A stretch of DNA of 64,000 nucleotides from Opisthocomus hoazin (Eukaryota; Chordata; Aves; Opisthocomiformes; Opisthocomidae): NCBI RefSeq assembly GCF_030867145.1, contig NC_134417.1, positions 9,277,577-9,341,576 on the forward strand, read 5' to 3'. The notes under the pieces were generated by a model. It saw only the letters and a program-made list of their open reading frames with translations, did no database searches and was not told the DNA's origin. The translations under genes were made by a program, and so were the position numbers. Shown here one piece after another: positions 13,605 through 26,250 of the stretch (position 1 is its first letter; each line of letters starts with the position of its first letter).

Positions 13605-15379
13605 TTTTGCTCTGCCATAGAAAAATGCATGAGCATCCAAACCCTTGAAACAGCCCAACAGACAGACTGTCGCTTCCCAGCCATCCCTCGCTTCACACTC
13701 TGAGGGATGCAAGGGTTTTCATACTGCACTGGATATTCCAGTTCCTCTGAAGATAAGCCCAAAAATAGACTTCAGGGCACGTGCTAATTTTAATTCCTAT
13801 GCAAGCCCATCCCACAATGGGATTTCCTCCTTCTGGAGATGGCTTATCTGGCAGCTGGGTATTTAGTATTAAAAAGACTAAGCCCAGGAGGAGCTGGGAT
13901 GGGGTGGCTCCCGGCAGAGACACCCCAGGAGCCCCAAGCGAGCGGCTGGGTGGCAGGCCAGCCCCCGGCACACGGGGACCGATGCTGTCTCCTCCGCCTC
14001 CTGCACGCGTCGAGTAGCCACAGCCGCTCCGCAGCCCGCACAGCTCATGGTCTTGTGGGAGAAGAGCCATGCTGCCACCCCGCCCCGCACACGTGCTGAA
14101 GAGAACCAAGGCCAGCAGGAAAGAGAACTTATCAGGGTTCCTCCATTCTCCAGCACAGAGAAAGGAGACCACACAGGCAGACCGTCCTAATCCTACTGAT
14201 GCTTGGACAAAACACAAATCACAACTGACGGACCCCGGTGAAGACCGACTGGCAGCTAGGGAAAAGTCGTTTGGTTACTCGGCAGCATCTTCCCCAGCCC
14301 AGCACGATGCTGGCAATATTTGTTCGCAAGCAGGCTTGCACGGCAGAGGAACTGCGACTGAATAAACACGCTCGCAGAGGCTGAGCCATCGGTGCCGGTA
14401 AAGCACCGCGGCACGCTGGGCTGCTGGGCTGCCCGTAGCCTCGTGGCAGCACCGCCGATCTCACGCGATGCCTGGGGGCCTGAGCACAGCCTCGCTCGGC
14501 CCCCAGAAGCACGCCAGCAGCCCGGGGAGCTCTGCTCACCCCTTGGGGATCCGGGACAGCAGTGGAGTGCTATTCATCAGCGCTGGGAAGATACAACAGG
14601 ATGAGAGCTGAATAACAAAAGCTCTGAGACATGTTCTGTGGAGGGGAAAAAACCCAACTTAGTATTAGTTTCCAATGGCATTTAAGTTTCAGAGGCCAGC
14701 CAAGACTGCTTTTTGGAAAAAATTCCCTTCACTGAAATACTCTTTTCTACAGGGACTTTAGTGTGTTGTGCTTAGATGGTGTTATAACAATAAACAGGCA
14801 TCTTTGCCTTAAGGGACTGCAGATACTGCCAAAGCAGGCAACGTTTTAAACCTACAATAGCCTTTAACTAGTTGCAGAACTCAAGCCAGACAGCACAAAC
14901 CGGCAGAGAGACGGCGTTTGGGCAGGCTGGGAGTGTGCTTCAAGGAAGAGTGACACAGCACGGGCTGTTACCCAGGCAGGGCTGCCAGCTGGCTTATGGA
15001 GAAACTTTACATCACCGTAAAGCCCAGAAACTGCCTTCGAAACGCTAACTGGCTCCTTCGGTGTCCGTATAGCTAAGGGTTTGTGCATTGAAGGCAATGT
15101 GCAGTTTCCCAGTCTCCCCAGCAAACAGCAGGGACCAAGGGGAACACGGAGGTGCAGCCCCCGACACGGAGACAGCTGCTTCTTCTCCGAGCCACGGGGA
15201 ATGCACGGGGGGAGCCTGCTTCAGGTGGAGGGAAGGCTGATACAGCACGGCACTCCTGCTGAGAAGTGTTAAAAACCTTGTCAGAAAGCAAGAAGGCAAA
15301 CGACTTTTTCTAATCAATTCTCCCCCTCCTCAGACAACTGAGGCTAGCAGAGAGGTGGGACGTGTTTGCGAAGCTGCTG

Positions 15380-15465
15380 AGCTTTGCTCATTAGTTGTTC
15401 ATCGCTTTTCGCTAATGAAGATCAATGATAGCTCGCTGAGCATCAGCCCCATTATGGGGTTACTG
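15380..15465. promoter_or_regulatory. Candidate enhancer-like element with paired homeodomain cores
   Basis: Within about 80 bases lie TCATTAG (15388-15394) and its exact inverse CTAATGA (15412-15418), both homeodomain-type cores. They are followed by a 13-base palindrome CCCCAT-T-ATGGGG (15447-15459). The local sequence is neither a simple repeat nor a recognised transposon. The motif reading is direct; the enhancer role is inference and would need cross-species conservation. Confidence 0.22.
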
Positions 15466-17172
15466 GGCTAACAGTGTCAGTACAGCCACTGGAATATTTT
15501 AAGTGGGTCTGAACCCACTTCATTCCTACCCCAGGGACAAAAAGCCCATAAGTAGGGTAATCCTAAGAGGGGCATTAATGCAGACGCCTTTGGCAGAGCC
15601 CAGGGGGTGGCAGTGGTCACCGTCCAAGGCCACGTGTCCAGGAGGAGACCTGGGCTTCCTTCAGGGACCACGCAGCAGCACTCGGTGAGACCACGACACA
15701 AAGTCCGACCCACTCTCCAAGCCTTCCCAAAGCCTTCGGGGGGCTGTGAACTGAGGCCCTTTCGCCTGGCCCACATCCTAGAGTGGCTCAGGCAGTTTAT
15801 TTTGAACTCAGTGAATTTTCAGAGTTGCTGTTTATGAGCCAAGAGGATTTAATTTGAAATCCTACATTGTTTTTAAAAAATTAATTAAATTAAGAGCACC
15901 CCCCCCCCAGCATGGTCCATAAAGCTTTTCCTGGAGATGCTCAATTGAAAGGATCTGGAACTCATCACGGTACCATCTGCCTCTCTCCAAGAGGTGATCA
16001 ATCATCCTGAAAGTTTAAACACCCACAGTGCCTTAATCTGTTCTAGTGTTCAAATCAACCTGTTTTAAACAGTGAAAGGGAGGACATGCTGTTCCCTCAC
16101 GGTGCAGCGGTCAAGCCCCAGCTTCCATACCTGCCAAGCTATAAAACACCAACGTTTCCTAATTTTTACAGGCAAAGTTAAGACAGAGATGCTTCCTCTT
16201 AGGGAAAGCACACGGACAGAATGGAGAGCGATGTGTGACACCAGCTCATACATTGCCCTCTAACAGGGATGAGGCAGCAGTGTGCACCCCGGCGTGCGGT
16301 CTGAGCAGGGAAAAGCACTCCCCAAACCTGCTTTCCTTCTGCCTGCGCACAGAAATTCTGCTTGGAAGTAGAGAGGAGCAAGACTAATGCCTCATCCTAC
16401 CGTGGTTAACATCAGGGGTGCACAAAGGTCTCCTTCTCCATGGGATACAGGTAAATTCAGAAGTCGAAGTGCAGTTTTACAAAAAGCCATGGAAACCAAA
16501 CAGATACTGATGGCTCCACTCCCCTCTGCTAGGAGCAGGCGAGAGGCCAAGCCAGAGCTACGAGACAGCTTTATCTGTCCCAGAGGAACATTGATCCATC
16601 AACGGATCAAGTACGTGGAGATTACTTTTCACTTGCGCTGCCCGCGAGCTCTGGTATTGCACCGCACGGGTGCTTGGGTCCGCATCGAATCACGGCCTGA
16701 GAACACGGGCAGCCCTGCTGCTGCTGAGGCCGGCTCTCGCCTGGCTCGGTGCACAGGCTGGGTGCTGCCGAGGAAGGCGGCAGGGGCCACAGCTCTGGTC
16801 CCCGCTGCCCGGTATGGCCTTGTATGTCCAAGAGGTATCACCTGGCCTTTCGCGGATGGGGTTGTACAGAGACACCAACAGACCCGAAAGAGCTTGCCAG
16901 GAGAGCAACAACCAGCCTTTTAAATCCTGCTGGCATCACTGTCAACACATTGCTGCTATGGTTGGGATTTAGGACGCGCCAGTGCAAGCCATCAGTATCA
17001 GTACTGTTCTGTGAAATGCTGGGGGAAACCACGATAAAAAGCATTTACTATCATTTCTGTTCTTAGCAGATGAGTAGGCAGTCTATTAAGAGAGTTGAAT
17101 TGAATGTAGGATTTCTTATAGCAACCTGGGATGAGACGTGCTGTCATCATTGGCTTAGAACAAGTCCTGCTC

Positions 17173-17205
17173 AAAAAAAAATTAAAAAAAAAAAAAAAAA
17201 AAAAA
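17173..17205. repeat. A-rich run
   Basis: Adenines interrupted only by TT. No recognisable gene copy precedes it, so I do not call it the tail of a retrocopy. Confidence 0.85.
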
Positions 17206-20200
17206 TCACTGTTTGTCCAAATTGGCAATAAATTGTTTGTTTTCTTAGACAAGAATGCTGGGTAGTCCACAAGTTCGTGATTCATTCTCCACCATGAAGA
17301 TCTCCACCCCCAGTTCCCAAGTTTCTCTAACAGACGGCTATTTATTGACCTGCTAAATCTTTTCTTAGTTTACCTGGAGACACCAGCCAGCATCATTGTG
17401 CTGATTTTCACCTACAGGGAGAAACACATGGAGCAGCTGAGGGTTCTGCTCATCACGTCACAGTTTGAGCTCCTGCATGTGGTTCTCCTGCACTGGAAGC
17501 GAGCTGTAGCTATGAAGGTTGCAGTTCTGGAAAACACTGTTGTTCAGCAAAGCACGTATATCCCACCCTCAAAATTGCCTCTATCCAAGCTTAACAGAAA
17601 AGCAGTTTAAGGTGCTGCTTGGTGTGCATATGCAATATGTAAGAGTTTAAGGACTCCCTAGATGGATGAAGAATAATTCAGGTGTGCTTACAGACCCAGA
17701 CCTTGCAGAGGTGACGGACAAGCCTTCCACTGACTGCTGAGCCTTGATACGAAAAGGGGCAAAAAAATGAGCATGTGGTGGGCAGAAGAAGGGATAGAAT
17801 AAAGTAGAAATATTTGAGGCTTTTGTAGATGTGTCTGAGTTAGAGGAGTTATAGCAGTAATAGGCACTGAGGTTTCACGCTAAAATATCCTGGGTTCTCA
17901 CTGTGCATGTCCAGGAGACACCTACACGTTGGACAATTGTCAAAGGGACACCAAGCCACACTATCACTTCAAAGAGGCCACAGTAGGCACCAGGGGATAC
18001 ATGAAAACAGAATAACTGTGACAGATGCCCTACATTTATGGATTGAAAGAGAAATTTCCCTGACGCACTCTGAGCCCAAGCCAATCGCACTGTGCTGCTG
18101 TATGCTGGCTAGGAGGCAACCGAGGCATGAAATGCAACGTCTGTCCCAGACTTTTTCAGTCCTCATCCAGCTGAGGATCTCTCAGTCCCAGCCATTAGGC
18201 AGATCAGACCGTAACAGAGAGAGACCCAAGTCTGGGTACAGATCCTCCTTCAGAGCCACTTACACCAGCTAGAGCATTGCTGGGTGAAAAAGGATTTTCA
18301 GAAGTGCTTACCTGCGTGATAACTCATTGTCACTGGGAGCCAAAGGCAGCAATCATCCCTGTGCCACCGGCCAGCTGGCTCTACTCTCCTCGGTTAGAAT
18401 CAAGGAGGAAAGACCACGAGACCTGCTGCCTCTCTGAACTTCACCCGCAGGACCACAGAGCTCGCCTTGGAGACAGCTTTCGTGATGAAAAAAGCTTTCT
18501 TGAAGGAACAAAGCCACATCAGGGCTCAGTCAAGACTGATAATTAAAAGCCACGGCAAATCATCCATAAATCAGAAATATAGTTATGGCATGTGTGTTGG
18601 GAAAGAGCACGAGGGGCAAAAATTTAATTTTCCTTAAGTCAGCACATAAAATCATTGGCTAATGTCTGAAACACAGCTGCCTCCGTGATGCCCACTGAGA
18701 ATTCTCTGGAGAAGGGAGGGAGAGAAATGTATTCAAGACATAAAGCAAGTAGCATGAGCTAAGCTTTTTTAAATATCTCTTTCCCCATCCCCAGGTTTCA
18801 CTCCAGTGTCACTCACAACGCCGGGTTTTTACTGATGTCTACATCTGACACATTTTCAAAGCCCAGAATTGAGCAGCGCTCAAAACACAGCGAGAGCCGC
18901 TTGAGAAACACTTTCCAATATTTATACGAACAACCTTGGAGCTTTGAAAACATCTCAAAGCCCCCATGTCCCACGGAGGCCCTCCATCACACCCATGAGC
19001 TTTGGGTTTGGCCCAGAGCACAGGAAAAGCCTGAACTTGTGAAACAGAGGTTACTCAGATTTGACTAAACATCTGGTCATCGTCAGCGTGGAGAGCAGCA
19101 CTCCAAGATGGGCGTTTATGATATTGGCCCCGAGCAATTGCTGTTTCTTACGAAATGGAGAATTTAAAAGTTTGCTGTATACAAGGCTGTTTATTGGCTC
19201 CTGTTATTGTTTCCATCGGTTTCCTCTTCCGACACCCAGCTTGCAGAAGCTCCAGCTCATCGCATCCAGTAGACTCCTCCCCAGGCACCCAGCGGGTACT
19301 TTGCGCTGTCAGCAGCAGTCGCACTGCGGTCTGCCCCACAGAGGCAGCTCCGCCATGGGCTGGGAACCGTCCCACCACCCATCCGCGCTGCTCCTGCGTC
19401 CGCCCAGGCTGTTTGCAGCACACTCAGATCGGCTCCACGGGATTCAAAAAAATACCCGGTTCCAAGTGCGATGATAACGCTTACAGATTTTGCAATTATA
19501 AAGAAAATGTAGGCCAGCAATTGTGAATCTGACTCTGCTTGGCAGGAGGGACTCCCCAGCACCTTCTGAAACCCAGCCGCTCTTGTCAGAGGTGCCTTCT
19601 CTGAGGCAGCCAAGTTGGAAAAACGCTGGCCAGGAATGTGTGAATTAGTCAGTACCTCTGTGAGCAACAGGAAGGGAGGCAGAAAGACTCAGACGACTGC
19701 TGCCTCGTCACACAGGCTGCGGAGCTCCGCAGAAAATGTTAAGAGCATTATTCATCCTGCCACTCACCGGGGAAAGACACTTTCACTGCAAGGCTCTGGG
19801 GGACGGCATCCGTCTCCCTGTGCCGTGTCTGCATAGTGGCCGTGCTGGGGACCCCTCAGATACCCCCACAGGACAAATGGGGAATGGGAGCTACGCTGAT
19901 GCTGAGACACCACACATTCCCAAATAACACTGGAAGAGGAGACCTCCAGGTCTTCCTTGGAGAAACAGAGAGGATTATTTAATAAAACTGTGTGGGGTGA
20001 CATCCCCCAAGACCCAGCTGTTCTTGACAAGACAGCAAGCCCACCAATGGCCAGTGTGTACATGCAGCGCAGCGCCCTGCCGCGTTCTCCAGATGGGCTC
20101 AGCCTGTGCCAGCGTTGCTCCACAGCAGAAAGCCCCATGCGACGCTGGCCAGGCTGGGGTTCCTCAGCCATGGAGGGGCCTGTCAATACAACCAGAGCCC

Positions 20201-21229
20201 TCCACCAGACCTCGTTCGGGCAACAGCATGGTGCAGGTCCCACGACCCGTGCAGGCCACAAGAGCCGGCCATACCCAGACCTTGCAGAGGGAGGTGCGTA
20301 CGCTTACCTGTGTCTCTGAAGAGCCTTGTTCTGCACATCAGGGTCCTTCACACACTTTGCACTGAGCTTGGAGGGATTCCGAGCAGAAATACTTGAACGA
20401 AGGTCGCAGTTCTAGATTGTTTCTCTGTATTCAAATAATCAGGTTAATAAATCAAAATCAGATCTCAGAAGGTTTGTGTTCAAAAAGGATTAAAAAAATC
20501 AGGGGTTTTGCCAAAAGTAGTAGGCCCAGATACAGGGTTTGACCCCTTTTTGCCAAACACACAGAAAACATCTGCGCAGTCAGGCAAAATTATGTAGCAA
20601 ATTGGATCAAGATGATGCTGACCATGTCTGTGGGTTCCTAAGATCCTTTGTTCAGATGGAAAATAAGCAAATAAATATGCAAGTGTTATAAAGTTGGGAT
20701 ATGCATCAATTTATAGGGGGACTTTTATGCCTCTAGATAAACACTTTGCAGATTGCTTTGTTCAAAAGAGCACAAGACAAAGAACAGGAGCATTTCCACA
20801 GTACCGTGCAAAGTTTACCATTGTCTGTACGTTAGATTCAGTGCACAAATACAATAAAAATGAAGTCATGCTGACGAGTTCATATTTTATTAAACAACAT
20901 TCTAAGAATAATTCAGTAGGGATGATAAAATAGCAAGTTGATGCCTGTTCAGCACGAGACAATGAAATTTCAATACTGACCCATCACATAGCAATATCTT
21001 CAGCAAGTCAGAGCCCTGTTAAATGAAGAACTTTACAAGCACATAGCAGAAGACGCAGTTCTTGCCAAGAGAAGTTACACTGACAAAAGCACACTGCAGC
21101 CTGGCTGATACAGGCAAAAAAGTCACCTATAGCAAATCTGAACTACACTAGGCATCTCCACCAAAGGTTCTCTCACCATTGCCTTTACCCACCCAGATCC
21201 CTGCTATTTCAGGTGGATAATTCCAGCTC

Positions 21230-22099
21230 TTGGCTCAAATCAAGGGCTTTGGAGTAAGTTGCTGCATATCCCATAACTCTGATTTGGAGGTAATGCCCAT
21301 CACACCCTCTGAACGTGGGCTGAGCGAAACGGTATTTTTTTACCTTGTACAAACCTTTGACCTTCTATGTAACCCAGATGAGGGTTTAAAAGGCACAACC
21401 GTATCTCATTTAACATTTCGTCACTCCCTCTCGGCTGTTTGCCTTCACGGATGGCCTGCTCCAGCTTTGCTGCTGGAGTGCGATCCCTGGGGAGCGCGTT
21501 GCTGTGGGCAGCTCTCCCACTCTCCCAGGGCGCTCCTCCACCCGGCAGGGGAGAACCGCTGGCTGCGGCGACAGCAGAGGCTTTTCAGAGACGATGGGCT
21601 AAATTCAGTTGTTGTTGCTGAGGTTGTGCTGCTGAGATCTTATCGCTCTGGGAAACACACATGGAAGATATTTAAACAAACATGGACACAGAAAGCAGAG
21701 CAGAACATTAGATTTAAAACTACACCCATTAGAAAAAGTCCATCATGCCTTGTCTTGGTAAATAACAAGCCTGCAGCGATGTCCTTTGCCCTACAGAGGA
21801 GGGACAGCCTGTCTGCCAGCCAGACTAGCAAAGGACACAGGCAATACAGAAGGTGTGGCTTTAGGCTATCACTGAAAACTCCCAATTCAAGTGATTATTT
21901 ATACAACCAACGGTCTCCTGGGAACAGCAGTACTCTAGACCCACCTTTCTTTTGGTACTGTGATGACACAGGCGAAGCCACTTCGAAATTGTACGAGGTA
22001 CTCCCATGTTTTAACTGGAACGTTATCATAACTTTTTATTTCTTGGCTTCTGTTAGTCAGGAGCATTTCTTACAGCACTGGGCCACCTTCCAGGCATAA
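21230..22099 (+). other. Long open frame of doubtful coding status
   Basis: This frame of 289 codons starts at a TTG, and the first ATG is further in. I recognise no domain, signal peptide or membrane segment, and the residue mix looks random. There is no obvious splice architecture or promoter around it. It is among the longest open frames in the left half, which is why it is recorded, but at this GC content such a frame can occur by chance in 64 kb over six frames. Most likely it is not a gene. Confidence 0.1.
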
Positions 22100-23485
22100 C
22101 ATCTACCAAAGGCACTGAGTATGTCCTAGTTTTTCTCAGAATACAGCCCAGAGCAAAATGATACAATACAGCAAGTGCAGAAGAGAAACAGCAGCAAGGT
22201 CAAATAGTAATTAAAACCAAACCAAAAAAAGAGCAAACCAAAACTGCCTAATCTATGACTGCAGGAGAAAATTGCCATGAGCAGCAATGAAAATCAATTA
22301 CAGTAATGCTTTGCAGAACCAGCAGTGCAACACAACTCCGCAGGGCAACAGGTCAGCGAGGGCAGCCCCAATATTCTCAATACCCAGTGCTGCTGGAACA
22401 GCATCTGTTTTCTGCGACCGGCAGGCAGGAGCCTGAGAATGAGCACTCCCTGCCTGCATGCCGAGGAGAGCACCCACGGGTGGACATGGGGCTTCCTCAG
22501 CACCTGAGCACCTGGAGGAGGTGGCAAGCCTACTGCAGTTGTATAGCTTCTAAAAGGCAACACCAAAAGTACGTTACCTGACTGACCTAAATCCACAAGA
22601 GATGAGCACAGCAAAGATATCTGAGGATCTCCCTCCCTGGTATCCAAACCACTGTACAGCACACAACCATAACAAGCACTTCTTGACGAGCAGAAGGGTG
22701 AAAACTCTGAGTGCTGCTAGAACTTAATTTCCAAGCACAATCAATGCTCCTGCCAAAGCAGGGCCATCCACTCACTGGGATCTTCCAGCAGCCTGTAGTA
22801 GTAAGCACCTCCAAAGGCAGGAAAAACACAGAAATAGTTCCATTAACACACGTAAACACATAAGGAACATGGAGATAAAAACATCCATGAGTTATTTCTG
22901 ATCCTACCATTCACATCCCTCCGAGTTGCCCTGTTGTCTGGGAATGCCCAGATTCACCAAGAAGTGCCCTAACTGTAGTTTAGCTGGCCTCTCAACTCCT
23001 ACTTTAGATGGAAGAAAGATGCACTAAATAGCTCGTCATTCCTCCAGGCAAGGAGGATGACTTCTTCACTGTCATCCAAAAGCCCCTTCTGCTCCTACAG
23101 ATGCCAAAACTTCCTTCCCTTCCACCCACCACTGACAAGCCTTCATGGAGCCGTTCTCAGCCCCCAGCATCCCTGACTAAAGGCAAAATCATCGTCTCAC
23201 CATTGCTCTGACAAAAAGGAATTATAAAGACTGAAACAGGGAGTGATGGCACAGCATAAGAAGACAGAGAAACCAGCCCGAGTACCTAAAATCACTGCAG
23301 TTTGCATTTATGCCATATATCTGCATTTGTCCTCTTCGTAATTGTTCTCCTCCTCCTTTCCAAGCAGTAATGGTTTGGTTTTTTGTTTTTCAACTATCAG
23401 GCATGGGGTTCAGAGGTCTGGATGCCTATTCAGGTGTAAAGTCTTGGCACACTATTGAATTTACGTTAAGCCAGATCATTACCAC

Positions 23486-23517
23486 TGAACAATAGCCAGC
23501 GAATTGGCTATTGTTCA
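23486..23517. promoter_or_regulatory. Perfect 13-bp inverted repeat with SOX-like cores
   Basis: The arms TGAACAATAGCCA (23486-23498) and TGGCTATTGTTCA (23505-23517) are exact inverted copies around a 6-base spacer. Each arm contains AACAAT/ATTGTT, the core recognised by SOX-type HMG proteins, so the element is a symmetric double site. It could instead be a transcribed hairpin or the footprint of a small transposon. No gene flanks it closely. Confidence 0.35.
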
Positions 23518-25499
23518 AAGAAATCACTTATCAAGGCCATGCCCAATAAAAATAAACTGTTAGTGCAAAGTTTTGAAGTGTATGAAAGCAGGATTACAGA
23601 AGAAGGATGTTGTTGTAGTTAATGTGTAAGATTAAGAGATGAGAGATCTGTTTTTTATTAAAGGGACTCTCCCTGGGATGTTGGGCAAGCTGTATAAAAT
23701 CCCTTTATTTTCATTTCCCTCTGAATAACATGGGAATATTACTATTTTCCTACCCAATGGAGAGGTTTAGATAACTTCAGCACTGCTGCTCATGATGCCC
23801 ACCACCAAAATGTCTATGAAGCCTGCAGTGAAAGAAAAAGCAACTCAACCAACCACATCCGATTGACTGGATTTTTAAGTTCAGATGAATTGACTATCGC
23901 CCAACTTCAAAACCCCAAACCGACTGCACACCATTAGGCTAAGAATAAGCATGAGAAATGACAACCTATTGGGTAATTTTCTGGAGAGGCTGGAAGCCCC
24001 AGGAGAGGGGCTGGGGACGAGAGCACCTCCTCAGCCGTGACCGCATGGCTGCACCTATGACAGTCTCATCAATTCTGCACCGCGGCAGAGCGTCCCGGGG
24101 GCGGCTGGAGCCCGGGGCGCGCTCTGCAGCCCCGCCAGCTCTCACGCTCCTTCTCTGCACACCCACGCGCCGGCGGGGTTTCAAGGCTTTAAATCACATC
24201 TATGCAGCTGAGACGTCCACGGCCCCGCAGAGGTAACCAGGTTCTAACCAGCCGCCCCTTTGAAGCAAGCTGGTGCATTGCATCCTTTCCAGTGAGACGA
24301 GCGGCTTTTCAGTCTCGATGCTGGATGAATTTGGGGTTTCTGAGGAAAGGCTAAGCCCAGCGCTGAGCTCTGCGAGCTGCAGATTTGCAGGAGGTGGCAC
24401 AGCTGGGCTGGGAAGGGACGGGACCAGCCCACTGACGCCTTCCTGGACCGAAGGGCAATCACATCCAGGGCTCCGTTTTCCACATTTCTGGGGAAATTAC
24501 TGTGCTGCCTCCTACACACTTCGCCAAAGGATATAGCACAGAGCCGCACTGCCTCCCGAGCCTGATCCTGTGCTCGGCTCTGACATGTCACAGCTGGAAC
24601 TGCTACCCACCAGTGGGAGAAATGGCTTTCAGTCACAAAAAAAAGAAGGAAAAAAAAAAAATCACTTCAGGCTTGGCAAAGCCTCCTAGGAAATTTTCAA
24701 GGAGGCCTGTTACTCCCACACATCCTCTGCATCAGCAAGACTATTATTATAATAATTTAAGATTACAGACAAATGGCTTTTAGAGCATACAATGGGTGAC
24801 TGCTTTGGCTTTTAAAAATTGGCCAAGATGTTGTAGATGTTAAAAGGGGCTGCTGCATGCCCATAACATCTCCTTTCCCGTTATCATCAGCAACACCATG
24901 AAATCCTGCAAATCACGCAAAGTAAAAACACATGCTGGAGCATTGATGATAATAGATGGACAGGCTGAGGCTGCCAACGTGCATTTCTGCGCGTAGGTCA
25001 AGCAAGACGGAACACAAAGGAGAATCATACAGAACAAACGCTCTCAAGCAATCAACCTCAAATCTATCAAGACCATGATAGATTTTCTTGCCGACAAATC
25101 CTATCCAGAGAAACAGAAACAAGTGTCCATAAGGCCACCCGGTTGCCACGGGCCAGATGCTTGTGGGCAGCCACCGCTTCCACCTTCGTCTGCCTCTTGG
25201 AGGTCCAAGATCTCTGCGGTGGGCATGGAGGGAGGAGATCTCTACCAAACCTTGGCTTTGCAATACTTCCCAAGCATTTTCATTGTCAGTATAGTTTTCT
25301 TCACAAACAACTCAAAACCAGGTTTTGATGATGGTCTGAGGCTTGTCATCGCTCCTGCCACAAAAGCACAGTGGAACATGGAAAACACAGGAATCCTTCA
25401 AATCTCACAGTTATGCCACCATCAAGAAAAGCTCAGATTAAGCCCATAAAAATTGCATCCCACTCTGTTTTTGCCAAGTTACATGCTGTCCCACGGCAG

Positions 25500-26250
25500 C
25501 AAACGGCGTGGGCACTTTGGCAGGCATCGCTGCAGCAGATCCAGGACGCGGGCAGCCCCTGGGCTCCCGACACTCCGTCCTCCCCTCCCCGGGGAGCGCG
25601 GCTGCCGAAGGGCGACCGGGCTCACCGCGGGCAGCGTGAGTCACTGGGGCGGACGGGAAGTAATCTGCACGCTTCCAAACGCTCCGAGACACGCTCGCAT
25701 GAATCAAGCGGCTGAAAATAAAAGCCCAGCAGTCAGATCAGTGGTGCAAGAGCTGCGAATCTGCGAGACGTTGGAGGAAAGGGTTTTATGGGTCCCTCCT
25801 TCCTTCCTTCCTCTCCTCCCTCTTTTTTTTGGCTGAACACACAAGGTTTTCTTTGGACGTGGCTTTCCACATTGCTCGTGAGCTGAAGTAACCCAGCTTG
25901 TGCAAGCGGCCGGACGCCTGGCCGTGACGGGGCTGTCTGCTATTGCAGGGGGCTGCCGAGCTGACGTCAGCCCCCGACTCGGCAGCTCCCACCCTGAAAC
26001 CCGAATCCCGGGAGCTCTCTGCCCCCAGCTACCATGTGCGCTGCCTCTCCGGCCGTGCTGGCTGCTGCTGCTGGGTTGGTTTGTGCTCCGCTCCCCGGCG
26101 CAGATTCGGCGGGAATCCAGCCGCACATGTGGACAACAAGAAGGAGAAGGAGCTGTTCTGGCACATGCCATGGACAGCCTGTCCCCATGGAGAGGGGCCG
26201 GTTCAGCCCCCGGCATGTCCTCCCACCACCGTCCCCGCTCCTGGCAGCGG
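25500..26250. promoter_or_regulatory. CpG-rich island with a consensus CRE
   Basis: The segment is GC-rich with many CpG dinucleotides, unlike the flanks. At 25962-25969 it holds the full palindromic cAMP-response element TGACGTCA, extended to a 12-base palindrome at 25960-25971. A pyrimidine run (CCTT repeats, then T8) lies at 25799-25832. A 317-codon minus-strand frame (26657-25704) crosses it but shows no domain and is arginine/serine/cysteine-rich as GC-rich noise tends to be. It may be a promoter of a non-coding transcript or a distal element; this is unproven. Confidence 0.3.

Noticed and set aside
17173-17205. Long A-run as the tail of a processed pseudogene
   Set aside because: Nothing upstream resembles a coding sequence or known RNA, and no flanking duplication was found.
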